In this document: positions 35,139-44,681 of the stretch, one piece after another
Numbering within the stretch: the first letter of the stretch is position 1
Layout of the letters: each line of letters begins with the position of its first letter
Origin: Glomus cerebriforme
Lineage: Eukaryota > Glomeromycota > Glomeromycetes > Glomerales > Glomeraceae
NCBI GenBank assembly: GCA_003550305.1
Contig: QKYT01000158.1
Span: forward strand, 163,267-207,947
Reading direction: 5' to 3'
DNA length: 44,681 nt
Position numbers and translations under genes: made by a program
The notes under the pieces: model-generated
What the model was told of the DNA's origin: nothing
Database searches by the model: none
The model's input: only the letters and a program-made list of their open reading frames with translations

Positions 35139-36047
35139 TCAGAAAAAAGAAAGAAAAGCTACTGAAGCACAAATAATAATTGTCATTATGTTTGAACTCA
35201 TTGATGGTCTAGTGGCATTACCTAGAACACCTCCAGCACCGCCGCCGCCACCGACAGAATTTGTTGGTGATGTAGCAGCACTCTTTGGTGGAGTTTTTAA
35301 TACAGCTTGAGCAAATACAGCATTTTCATCAGATGAATAAAGATCCAGTACATCAAAGTCATCAAATGATATAGTTGGAGTCAAAGTAAAACTTTTTGCT
35401 GCTTGCGATATAAATTGACCTACTGGCATATTGCTAACTAATGTTTTTTCTGCATTTGGATCTATAGAATTGCTGCCATACCAATATCTACAATGAAAAA
35501 TTGATCATTTTGAATTAATGAAAAGTTAAATTTTCTTTTTTTTTCTTCAGATCAAAGAAACTTACGAGTTACCAGCAGCAAAATAGTAAGTAAATCCATT
35601 GACCGTAAATGTACATCCATCGGTAATAGATACAGTTCCTGCAATAGTAACATTTCCTCCTCCATTCAAACTAGTTTTTAATTGTTGTAATGGAACGGTA
35701 ACAGGTGTAAACACGTTTACATTACAACGAGTGAATACAGGAGGAGCAGCGCCAGTTCCTGGAGGAGTTCCAGGAGCAGCACCAGGAGCGGGAGCAGTTC
35801 CGGGAGCAGGAGCAGTACCAGGAGCGGGAGCTGTTCCAGGAGCAGGAGCAGTACCAGGAGCGGGAGCTTTTCCAGGAGCAGGAGCTTTTCCGGGAGCAGG
35901 AGCTGTACCAGGAGCGGGAGCTTTTCCAGGAGCAGGAGCTGTACCAGGAGTGGCGGGAGCCTGTGCCATCGTTAATTGGAAAGGAAAAGCAAACACGAAA
36001 GAAAATATCATAAAAAGAAGAATCATATCTAATTTTGTTCTTGCCAT
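35139..36047 (-). CDS. Secreted Pro/Ala/Gly-repeat protein, putative GPI anchor
   Basis: A 276-aa surface protein of unknown function, exons 36047-35566 and 35487-35139. The N-terminal signal peptide is MARTKLDMILLFMIFSFVFA followed by FPFQLTMA. Nine hexapeptide repeats of the form APAPG(K/T/A) follow (about 37-90). A folded domain (about 105-220) contains a Cys pair (RCNVNVFTPVTVP, DGCTFTVNGFTYYFAAGNSY) and ends near FDDFDVLDLYSSDE. A Gly-rich linker (VGGGGGAGGV) then leads to a hydrophobic C-terminus (NIMTIIICASVAFLSFF) with no charged tail, the usual GPI-attachment signal. Pro/Ala repeats of this type act as extended, often glycosylated wall spacers. A TATAAATAG box lies on the same strand at 36291-36299. 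Confidence 0.88.
35778..35939 (-). repeat. 18-bp coding tandem repeat, nine APAPGx units
   Basis: Nine near-identical 18-bp units encode APAPGK, APAPGT or APAPGA. The locally high GC content and regular period make this a likely site of copy-number variation. Confidence 0.9.
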
Positions 36048-36721
36048 AGCGAATTTTATAATAGAAAATAGGAAAATAATTTCTTAAGGATTTTTTTTAA
36101 AAAAATATCGTAATTAAATTTTTTCGTAAATTGTTGATTTATTTATTTTCGAAAGTTTTTCTATTACTTTCGTATCGTTTTTGTTATTTATTTATAAAAA
36201 AAAAAAAAAAATTATTTTTGACTTAAATCCTTTCCGAAAAAATAATGAGGAGGAAAGGCAGAAAAAAAACCTCGATTTAAAAATGTACTTCTATTTATAA
36301 TGTACATAAATCTAAAAAATTTACACCAAAAATCGGTTTTGCATTATAACGTCGATCTTTTATCAATGTACTTATTTCTGTGATTGCCAAGGAATCAAAA
36401 GTTATATAAAGAGATTGCCTACTATAAATAACCATAGATAACCATAAATAATAAGCCAAGAATTTTTTATTTAAAAATAATGATCACGTACAGTACACGG
36501 GTACACATAAAGATCATGAAATATACCAAATTAAATATTATTTTATTTAATATTATTATATAACCCATGCAATTTTAGATACAAATAAAATTTTTTTTTT
36601 TATCAAGCATTATTTTTTTTCCCTCTAATGATAAGATAATGCTGACCTTTTTTACAAAATTCTATTATTATAAATTAATAAATATAAAATAAATAAAGTG
36701 AGTGTTTCTAAAATTAATAAA
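36048..36721. promoter_or_regulatory. Promoter region of the APAPG-repeat protein gene
   Basis: A TATAAATAG element (36291-36299, minus orientation) lies about 245 bp upstream of the start codon and is flanked by a TGTACA/GTACA inverted pair. The rest is AT-rich, and the far end holds the 3' UTR of the next minus-strand gene. Confidence 0.5.
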
Positions 36722-37608
36722 TTAAATTGTAGCAAGGATAGTTCCCACAAGAGCTACAAAGCTCATGCGATTTGCAATTAAATACATGGCGTCAGATTTT
36801 TGATTAGCAGATTGACTTTGGAATTTATCTAGAGATTCTGTACTATCGCCAACTTGTCCATCTAAAAATATAAAATGGAAAAAAAATGAAAGAATGATTA
36901 ATGAAATTTGTTCGAAAATAAATAAAGAATTAAATAAATAAAATTTCAATAATTACCAATAAAATTAGGACCACATTTTCCTGTTAAAGCACTTTTAGCG
37001 TTATCAATATCTTGAGGGGTGATTTCTTTGATATCACTGAATGCGTTAGGATTTGTTTTTTGGAAGTTCAGATAAGTATTAACAATTGCCTTGTTACAAG
37101 GAGTACAAACAGCTTCCTTTGGTGCACCAGCAAAAGTAAGAGTAGGATCTTGGCCTTTTGGAGCAGATTGAAGGACTTGTTGTGTTGCGGCTTGAGATTC
37201 AATGAAACAATAACCGCCAGTAGAATTCTTAAAGCAAATAGAATCTCTCGTTGGAGAATATAAAGTTAATACAACATCAACAAGTGTTGCTATAGGATTT
37301 TTAGCTGTTATATCTGCTTGACATGCACTTTTGACATCAGTTTGAGTTTGCGATACAAGACTATCTGAACATTTTGGAAGGCCGCAAATTGCATCGGCCG
37401 CTTTTTTTAGAGCGTCTTGGCTGGGCATACTTCCAGTGTTGCTGACTAATGGAGTAATTGCTGTAAACGGGAAGCAAGCATTGATATTTTGATCGCCAAG
37501 TAATGCTGTCAATTTATTTTTACAACCATCTGAAATATTATCAAATTGGGCCGAACCAAAAGTTGCTGACGCAAGGACTAAGAGGGTGATAAAGTAAATG
37601 TATTTCAT
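36722..37608 (-). CDS. Secreted Cys-rich protein, putative GPI anchor (DUF7729-like)
   Basis: A 263-aa protein from exons 37608-36957 and 36861-36722. A signal peptide (MKYIYFITLLVLASATFGSA) precedes a Cys-rich, helical domain with CKNKLTALLGDQNINACFPF, ICGLPKCSDSLVSQTQTDVK, a paired CFKNSTGGYCF and a CTPCNKAIVN block, ending LTGKCGPNF. The layout fits a fungal secreted family that I associate with DUF7729, though I cannot verify the match. The C-terminus is a Ser/Gln-rich linker and a hydrophobic end (FVALVGTILATI), consistent with GPI attachment. A TATATAAA box lies at 37714-37721 on the same strand, about 105 bp upstream of the start. Function is unknown; location at the plasma membrane or wall is inferred. 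Confidence 0.87.
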
Positions 37609-38940
37609 TTTTTTAAGTGAGTTTCGAGATTAAGGTGAGCAAAAAAAAAAAAGTAGTGTATTTGAAAAAGTCTAACGGAGGTTTGGTTCCTTGCCCAAAC
37701 AGACGATAAAGACTTTATATAATAAATGAATGTAAAAAATTTTTTTTTCTGGGCAAAATATTTTATATTGTTTTTTGCCAAGAAAATACTGTATTAGAAA
37801 GAATAAATGTAAAAGTTAAAACCGAGAATTGCAGTCTTTCTACCTTAATATATCAAATATTTATAGAAAACATCACAAGGCCCAATAGTACAAATATGAG
37901 AATTTAAAAATTATATTACATTACCCAATTTGGGAACTCACACACAAGGTGCTTGTCCGGGTGCAACAAAATTAATTAACCTGTAACACGCTTAATAACA
38001 GGTAATCAAATGTTCTTACTTTATTTAGATTTTAAAAAAAGAAAAATGTTACAAAATGTTACTCATTCATTTCCCTGTAAGTAATTTTAACTACCTAAAG
38101 TTAAAATTTATTTGACTTAAAAATAAAGTGAACGTCATTTATACAAAGGGTTCACAAGATTTACTCCTTTATCTATGGTAAGCAATGATAGACTTATTGT
38201 TTTCAATTTGCCCAGGGTTATTTCGTAATTTTGCCAATAACCATACTATATAAAGTTTAAGAATGTCTTATTTTTGTATTATTGATACAGTTGAAAGTTT
38301 ACTACATCACACCACTTCTGTACAATGTACAATTTTATCTATTCAATTGGTCCATTTATAATTTGCTTCGTTCAAAATTATTGGAATATTTGAATTAGAG
38401 ATACCTTCAGAACAACAAAAACATTGATAATGTTTCTAATGACTTGCATAATTCGCATAATTGATGCATCTTTCTTTTTAATAAAAGTTTTAAATTTCGC
38501 TGAACTTATAACTATTATAATTCTGCTCAGTTATATCGAAGTTTTGATTACAAATATAGACAATATAGTAACGCCATAACATGCCTCCTTTAATTTCTAC
38601 AAAGAATTTTCCCCTTTTTCTTCGCCCGCAACAAATTTCGACGATACAAAAAAAGAATGTTCCTATAGTATGTATGACACGCTAAATACCTTGTTCACCA
38701 AACCATTTTTGGGAATAATCATATTTTTAGCAATCAAATATTTACACCCTGAATTTTGTAATACCTCCGCTTCCGCATGCACTTTTTTTGGTTGATATTA
38801 AATTTCAAACCTGGGCTATTTCAAGAAGCGAGAAAATCCTTCCCGACACCCTTATTCAAATAAAAAATGGATGAAGACTAGGTTTAAGATGATGAAACCG
38901 GAGGAGTTATTCATATTATATGTATTGTGTACATCTTGAA
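37609..38940. other. Intergenic region upstream of the DUF7729-like gene
   Basis: Part of a 1.9-kb spacer between divergent genes. It holds the TATATAAA box of the minus-strand gene near 37714. Composition from about 38600 to 38900 is more balanced than typical intergenic DNA here, but no gene was found. Confidence 0.45.
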
Positions 38941-39039
38941 TCAGTTCAAATCCATTTTTGGATCATATTGGGACTTCCAGAGATTTTCCACATTTGTTTC
39001 ATCTAATTGCATAAGAAGTGCATAAGAGCCTTTATCAAA
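38941..39039 (-). pseudogene. Possible gene remnant, short protein-like frame
   Basis: A minus-strand frame reads FDKGSYALLMQLDETNVENL then WKSQYDPKMDLN before a TGA. The residue composition is clearly protein-like compared with the Ile/Lys/Asn-rich random translations around it, but there is no start codon, acceptor or continuing exon. It may be the decayed end of a duplicated gene. The family is not recognised. Confidence 0.3.
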
Positions 39040-39553
39040 TTATTAATAATTTAAAATAATATTGGTGTTTAACATAAACAATCAAGTGATAATAATAGCA
39101 GATTAAATTCTCGAGTAATAAATCATAAAAGGCGAAATTATAAAGAACAAAGTAATAATGTGATCAATACAAAATGTAATGTAACAAACAAAGAAAGTAG
39201 ACCATGAGAATTTGGCTAAGCAATTAAAGGAAAAGACAAAAATATATTCCAGGAATGAGGGGAAAAAAAATTCACAATAATGAAAAGAGAAAAGTAACGA
39301 GAGCTTGTTATATACATGAATATTGCATTGCGAAATAATTATTTGTTTGATTACGGCTATAGAAAACAATGAACCCGGACAACCGGAATTACGGTTTTAT
39401 GTTGACTGAACTTAAAAGGGAAATTATGGCCAAAATTATATATAATCTTAGTTAAATTCAAGGGAGCCAATTATCATTGAACATCAGCATTACGTAATCT
39501 AGTATATATCATCATCGTATTGGATTCGATCTTTTGTTTTTACAGATTTAGTC
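39040..39553. promoter_or_regulatory. Upstream region of tubulin cofactor B gene
   Basis: AT-rich DNA preceding the TBCB start codon. No clear TATA element or coding segment was seen. Confidence 0.4.
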
Positions 39554-40701
39554 ATGTCAGTTTTAACAGTCTTTGTACAAAGTGAAAACGCGTCTTCTGA
39601 GAGACGTTTCGAGAAAGGTCTCACTATAAGACAACTCAAGGTAATATTCATTCCCGTTTTAAGATTAAATGTTTCTTTTTCATTTTAAAAAGTTGACTTC
39701 GTAAAGGTTGCATTTACAGGTGAAACTTGAACCTATTACGGGCATTTCCGCTGATTCACAAGTTTTACAATTATATAATGGCGATACTTTGATTTCTTCT
39801 ATTGAAGGAGATGATTATATGATAGGAGATTTTCCGGTGGACAATTTTATGACGTTAAAAGTATTTCATTTCGTTTCATTGACTCCTTTTATTAGATTTT
39901 AATCGATTAAACATATAGCATAAGAATTCTAAATTGACTTTTTTTTTAAATTAATTTAGGTTATCGATACGAGTCCTAATAGTAATAAAAATAAATTTAC
40001 AGATTTATCACTTGTGGAAAAATATGAATTACCTGATGATGAATACGCTAAACGATCAGGTATATTTTATTTATATTTTAAATTGAAATCTTTATTTTAT
40101 ATCAATTTTTAATCTATTAGTTTGGTTTCTAATTATTTTTTTGGTTCCTTTTTTTTTTTAAAAAAAAAAAATAAGACTCGGTGCTAGCATTTAAACAACG
40201 TAATAAATTAGGAAGATTTTCTGATGATAAATCATCGACTTCAGATACTTCTCATACTTTTGAAGAGGAAGCGAAAAATATGAAAGTTGGTGATCGTTGT
40301 GAAGTTGATTTTGGCGAAGGAAATGAAGAAGGATTTAAAAAACGTGGTATTGTGAAATATGTTGGTAAGTTTTCTTTTATTAAAAAGAAATTTGATAATT
40401 TAACTATAATTTTCGTATTAAATATGTTTATTCTTTTATCAAAGGTGAAACTAAATTTAAACCAGGTTATTGGGTTGGTGTTCAATATGATGAACCGATT
40501 GGAAAACACGATGGAACGTATGTATTATATTTCTATCAATTTCAAATAAATTATTTTAGATACCTAATTACACTTTTAATTTAATTTAGTGTTCAAGGAG
40601 AACGTTATTTTGAATGTCCTCCAAAATATGGTGCATTCGTTAGACCAAACAAAGTAAAAGTTGGTGATTATCCTGAAGAAGATTTTGAAGAAGAAATGTA
40701 G
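39554..40701 (+). CDS. Tubulin-folding cofactor B (TBCB/Alp11)
   Basis: A 233-aa tubulin chaperone that, with cofactor E, handles alpha-tubulin during folding and dimer turnover. Exons are 39554-39640, 39720-39860, 39960-40059, 40176-40364, 40445-40517 and 40590-40701, all GT-AG and in phase. The N-terminal ubiquitin-like domain (1 to about 85) begins [20 protein letters not shown] and contains [18 protein letters not shown] linker with [30 protein letters not shown] is the conserved family connector. The C-terminal CAP-Gly domain (about 148-225) has [29 protein letters not shown], the GKHDG motif (usually GKNDG) and [17 protein letters not shown]. It ends in an acidic EEDFEEEM tail, as in TBCB, where the C-terminus contacts cofactor E or tubulin. 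Confidence 0.96.
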
Positions 40702-41030
40702 AAATGAAAATAAAAAAAAAAACAAAATTTAAAAATTTTATAATTAATATATTTATTATTAAATTATTAAATCGCTTAATTCTTGAATCTAGAAAATCCA
40801 ATTAATTAATTTCCTGCTAATAAAATGCAAAAATACCTTACAATAAAACAACCCATTAAATAACACTTTTCTGTGAATAAATTAAAAATACAAAACGAGA
40901 ATAATTAATTATACAATATTTGGAAATGTAAAATACATTAAAAAAGATAAATTATGTTGAAAATAATTTAATAATAAATGATTTTATAAATAATCAATAA
41001 TCTTTATGTTGTGTAAGTCGAAATCTTTTG
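40702..41030. other. Convergent 3' intergenic region
   Basis: A 329-bp AT-rich spacer between the TBCB stop and the stop of the following minus-strand gene, presumably both 3' UTRs. Confidence 0.5.
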
Positions 41031-41441
41031 TTAACCCATTGATCCAGCTTCAGGGATGTAAACCCCTTTAAATTCCTTATTACATTTTATACAAACAGTT
41101 TTTCTCTTTGCATATCCACAAAATCGTGGTAAACTCAAACAAAATGCCCAAAATAATGTACCAGATGTGCTGAATGGAATTAAATTAAAGGTTATTTTTG
41201 TTAAACCTGGTCTAAAAAGTAAATAATTACTTACTAATGTTGTCTTAATTCATGATTTCCTCCTTTCGGACAAGGACCCAAAGTTGCTGCTATACGACGT
41301 TGTTCAACTACTGCCGGATCTATGAATAAAAAGAGAATATACAATGGAATCCAAAATTTTATATTTGGAAAAAAAAAATATTTAGAAACGTATTTTACCT
41401 TCGTCAAAGTTGTTTGTTCCATGAGTACCAGGATAAGACAT
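41031..41441 (-). CDS. Small 88-aa protein with Cys motifs around a hydrophobic segment
   Basis: Exons 41441-41399, 41319-41235 and 41169-41031 join in phase to give 88 residues starting MSYPGTHGTNNFDEDPAVVE. The middle has CPKGGNHELRQHYTSGTLFW followed by AFCLSLPRFCGYAKRKTVC and IKCNKEF, so cysteines bracket a short hydrophobic stretch. This arrangement (Cys knuckle, membrane-like segment ending in a Cys and basic residues, CxxC) recalls the BRI3 (brain protein I3) and LITAF-like layout, but only part of the usual Cys pairs is present, so the relation is tentative. Three GT-AG exons in phase, a compact promoter-proximal start and high composition contrast support it as real. Function is unknown; a membrane-peripheral role is inferred. 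Confidence 0.75.
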
Positions 41442-42091
41442 TGTGAAAGTAGAATTTTAATTCAAAAAAAAATATGGTCTGATGCGTGATATTATAGTAT
41501 ATTTGCTTCAGCACGTGATTATGCTTTGTATACTTCGATAATGTTGCATTTATGGAAATTCTGCTGATCGTTCATTTTTTTTTTCCATACGGATTCTCCA
41601 ATATTTATTAGTTATCAGTTATTACTCGTTTATATAAAGGACCAAATTCATTATAGATCTAGTTTACCATAAAAAGGGATTGTGAATTAAATAAAAAATT
41701 ATCATGTGGTTATGTAAAATCACGATGCCGCGGAGAAAATGATAATTAACCCGGAAACAGTTTTTTATTCTAATAGCTAATGTTTTATTATTGTGGCTAT
41801 ATGACATATTTAAAAATTAATATTAATCGATGGATAGATGGACTTTGTTTTCCTTACTTTAAAATTGTTTTCTCCAAAGATTTTTGATAATACAATATAT
41901 TAAGTATTTTGTTAATATAAAATCAAGATATATACTGTATATATAATTTTATATATCAGTCAACCGACAAATTAATTATGTCATTGCTTTGTAGCACCAA
42001 ATGAATAAACTGCATGTTATAATTATTCAAAAATTTCTTGGCATGAACTTTACCGACTACATTTTCGACCGCGAAAATACTTATTATAATC
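41442..42091. other. Intergenic region before the kinase pseudogene
   Basis: This contains the promoter of the 88-aa gene. At about 42077-42091 there is a short block, ACTTATTATAATC, shared with the sequence just before the start codons of both kinase paralogues (22.7 and 44.1 kb). Confidence 0.5.
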
Positions 42092-42820
42092 ATGTCGGAA
42101 GATAATTTTATCTTTAATAATAATTTAAGTGAAGAAAACAGGTATAATAATATATTTGAACTTAAAAGTAGGGATATTTAACATTAGATTATTATTTGAA
42201 TTTGATGAAAGAAAAATAAAATATAAGAGTTTATGTTTCCATTTTACGCGAAGAATATAATAAAGAAACTGATATTAACAAACAAAATCATATGAAATAT
42301 GGATCAAATTTTAAAATTTTCAAGAGAAAGAAAAGGAAGCGAATTATAAAATATCTTATGTAAAGAAGAATTGACAATAAACATTATTATTATATAGATT
42401 GTTATAATAAAGAAACTGATAATAATAAACATAATATAAATATAGTAGTGCAAAGTATGTTTTAAGATCAAAACTGATTTTTATGAGTGTTTATCTAGTA
42501 TAACTTTTGAAACATCAGATTATGATTTAAATTTGGAAGAAAGAAAAGCAAAATACAAAAGATAATAAATCTATCTTATGTGAAAAATGTAATCAAGAAA
42601 TTAATAAAGTAATGGTATTATTGTTTAATGCAAATCCAGAAAAGCTTCCAACTTCTGAAGAAATTTTTTACACATTATCATATCACTTAAATTCATATAA
42701 AAGTATGCCATCAAATATTTATCAAATTACAATTAAATGAATTGGATAAAACACATCCTCAAGCTATTTATACAAGTCGACTTCTATATTCAAGACAAAA
42801 AGGTAAACCAATTGGTTGAT
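42092..42820 (+). pseudogene. Decayed Cys-repeat kinase copy lacking the kinase core
   Basis: It begins with the family start (MSEDNFIFNNNLSEEN) and holds recognisable fragments of the Cys-repeat unit, for example YNKETDINKQNHMKYGSNFK, a frame with TSDYDLNLEERKAKY, and LCEKCNQEINK. These are broken by several frameshifts and stops. Right after the CNQEINK block (about 42611) the sequence jumps to the region after the kinase core, NPEKLPTSEEIFYTLSYHLN, SYKSMPS, then after another frameshift LDKTHPQAIYTSRLLYSRQK. The glycine loop, HKDLHPGN and DFG segments are absent, so the copy lost the catalytic domain by an internal deletion. It lies about 1.3 kb upstream of the intact paralogue's shared region and in the same orientation. 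Untranslated decay rather than a functional short form is likely. Confidence 0.85.
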
Positions 42821-43969
42821 ATATTTAGCTTAAGGTTTTTTATCATATTTATTCAAAAGGAAATAAAAAAAAATAAAAAAAATAACCTAAAAAATAGGTC
42901 TTCAATAGGAAAGGTCAGTGTACATATAAATAATTACCAATAGTTAATAACGGTAGTTTATTCCGGTAAAACCCATGTTTTAAACCAATTTCAGTGTTTT
43001 AAAAGATGGTTTAAACATCAAGCAAAAATACATAAATCTACCAATCTGTTGCCATCATTATTTTATTTAATTGCAAATTAAATAATGAGCACTAATTTAA
43101 TTTTGATCCTTTAATTGATACAAATTAATGTACTTTTAATGAGATGTTCTTCAACCACGTTCATCAACTGTGAAAATGTTTTCAGTCATAATTTATGATA
43201 TAATATAAATGTAACATTGTTTACACATTTTGGTTTTCTAAATTGCTTAAAATAAAATGAAAAATTCCGAAATCTCTGGAAAAAATTTTATTTTTTTTTC
43301 CGGATAATTTAAATAGTAGCATAGCCGGTAGATTTGAGAAAAATCCGATAAAAACATTTTCTGATTTTGTGGAAATGATCACGAAATTTTCATTGTATAA
43401 TTTGTATATGGTACAATTTTTTTTTTTTTTTAAAAAAAAAAAAAATTTTCATTGACGCTTTAAAATAATAATTTTTTTTTTTATCAAGAAAATTTTATTC
43501 TTTCACACGCGTTTTCCTATTCTAAATCGGATTTATGATTCTGATAGATTAATTTAGATTTTAAAAATTAAAGTGTGATTAAATCTAGCAAACGAGGTTT
43601 TAGATTTACCAAAATATATTTATTTATATTTCAGTATATACTGTATATCGCTCTTTATATATAATTTTAATATTGGATTATGATTCGAATTCTTAATCAA
43701 ATTTTCACTTATATTTCATAGTCTCTATTTCTCCTCAATTAATCATTTCTCCAATAATTTTAAGTTTAAAAGCAAACTGAAGTATGTGAAAATTTTATAA
43801 ATAGACTAAATAGCCTATTAAAAAAATTTTTAGCTTCCGGCATTTTCTATTATCCATTGATGCAAAATATTTTTAAAGTTTATTCTTGTATTATTCTTGT
43901 CCTTCTTTTCACAGTATAAAGTGAATGAGTTTATGAATTTGACTGCAAAAAGATGATCAGTATTTGGTT
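42821..43969. other. AT-rich intergenic DNA between kinase copies
   Basis: No gene was recognised. It includes an almost perfect poly(T)-poly(A) palindrome near 43419-43447, where 14 T residues are followed by about 14 A residues, and an AATAATTTTTTTTTTT run after it. A 68-codon frame at 42737-42943 is an out-of-frame reading of the pseudogene end. Confidence 0.5.
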
Positions 43970-44681
43970 ACAGTTGTAACAATCTCCGGAGAAAATATTC
44001 CGATATTTATTCCTTTTTCATTGCTCATTGTTATTATATTAAATGAAAATTATTATAAATAACCGCTTTATTTTATATCTTTCATCAACCCATTTTTCGA
44101 GAAATACTCCACAAAATTACTTATTATAATCATGTCGGAAGAGATGGAAGAGATTATCTTTAATAATAGTTCAAGTGTAGAAAATATTCATCCTATTAAT
44201 AAATATGATGATATATTCGAACAAAAGGTTGGTTTTTTTAAAACATTAGATTATGATTTGGATTTGGAAGAAAGAAAAATAAATTTTAAGAAATATGATT
44301 ACATCTTATGTGAAGATTGTAATCAAAAAATTGAAAGTTCTAGTTTTATATGTTATAATTGTTATAATAAGGAACCCGACAGGAATGAACGAAATCGTAT
44401 GAAATATGGAATGTGTAAATTATGTTCTAAATCAAATGTTTCTCAGTTTGATTGTTGCAAAATTTTTAAGACATCAGATTATTATTTGGATTTTGGAGAA
44501 AGAATAACAAAATATGAGGATTATGTTCACATCTTATGTGAAAAATGTAATAGAGAAATTTATAAGGTTGAATATTATTGTACAAATTGTTACAATAAAG
44601 AAACTGATACTAATAAAAAAAATCATATGAAATATGGATCAAATTTTAAAATTTTTAAGACATCAGATTATTATTTGGATT
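43970..44681 (+). repeat. Arm 2 of the inverted duplication
   Basis: The match to 22168-22880 in reverse orientation starts in the upstream region (GTTGTAACAA, GGAGAAAATATTCC), continues through ATAAATAACCGCTTTATTTT and the start codon, and runs to the window edge. The two arms are about 21 kb apart and their genes point away from each other. Confidence 0.85.
44134..44681 (+). CDS. Cys-repeat kinase paralogue, 5' part (truncated by window)
   Basis: The first about 182 codons of a close paralogue of the 894-aa kinase at 19898-22726. It starts MSEEMEEIIFNNSSSVENIH (MTEEMEEI in the other copy). It is open to the window edge and contains the first two Cys-repeat units: KYDYILCEDCNQKIESSSFI, CYNCYNKEPDRNERNRMKYG, MCKLCSKSNVSQFDCCKIFK, then YVHILCEKCNREIYKVEYYC, TNCYNKETDTNKKNHMKYGS. 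All the paired cysteines of these units are kept. Differences from the other copy are scattered substitutions plus a shorter linker in unit 2 (a single EI instead of a repeated DQEID). The kinase domain would lie beyond the window and cannot be verified. No stop or frameshift is visible in this part. Confidence 0.85.

Noticed and set aside
35599..36087. 162-codon plus-strand frame rich in Gly/Ala/Val
   Set aside because: It is the antisense of the APAPG repeat, kept open by the repeat composition.
37012..37263. 83-codon plus-strand frame
   Set aside because: It is antisense to the DUF7729-like exon.
37940..37995. Possible tRNA-like GC-richer segment
   Set aside because: No cloverleaf, anticodon arm or GTTCRANNC box could be built.
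39103..39369. 88-codon minus-strand hydrophobic frame
   Set aside because: Phe/Ile-rich translation with no splice context; it sits in the promoter region of TBCB and is probably chance.
43419..43447. Long T-run/A-run palindrome as a terminator or transposon end
   Set aside because: Comparable T/A junctions occur many times in this window, so it is more likely homopolymer slippage.

Overview
The window is nuclear DNA of a very AT-rich, intron-dense filamentous fungus. Short GT-AG introns (about 55-270 nt), fungal housekeeping orthologues, and a divergent family of kinases fused to Cys-rich repeats suggest an arbuscular mycorrhizal fungus of the Glomeromycotina, most likely Rhizophagus irregularis or a close relative. 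That species call rests on recognising gene style and is not a database match. Gene models were built by hand from splice sites; each was checked for a continuous reading phase and a total coding length divisible by three.

Region 1-3.2 kb is gene-free and holds two small transposon relics: a 216-bp hAT-like MITE with 8-bp target duplications and a degenerate pogo-like fragment. Region 3.2-17.1 kb is a dense housekeeping block: LSM14/Scd6 (-), CWC15 (-), borealin (+), striatin (-), SND3/PHO88 (+) and BRAP2/Etp1 (-). CWC15/borealin and striatin/SND3 are divergent pairs with short shared promoters (283 and 389 bp).

Region 17.1-25.6 kb is more lineage-specific: a candidate 80-aa gene, a secreted-start 7-TM protein, an 894-aa Cys-repeat/kinase fusion and a secreted protein. 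Region 25.6-30.2 kb is a 4.6-kb AT-rich desert. Region 30.2-37.6 kb, all on the minus strand, has a large triple-KH RNA-binding protein with a Q/Y-rich tail and two putative GPI-anchored surface proteins. Region 39.5-41.5 kb has tubulin cofactor B (+) and a small Cys/membrane-segment protein (-). Region 42-44.7 kb returns to the kinase family: a decayed copy without its kinase core, then the intact 5' end of a close paralogue of the 22.7-kb kinase gene, in opposite orientation and cut by the window edge.

There is no operon. The shared themes are RNA metabolism (LSM14, CWC15, KH protein), cell division and cytoskeleton (borealin, striatin, TBCB), signalling (BRAP2, striatin, kinase family) and the cell surface. 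The most unusual material is the kinase family with its inverted duplication and core-deleted pseudogene, an in-frame alternative 5' splice site that would disable KH3, and the small gene with two identical exon-intron junctions. No tRNA, rRNA or CRISPR array was recognised.
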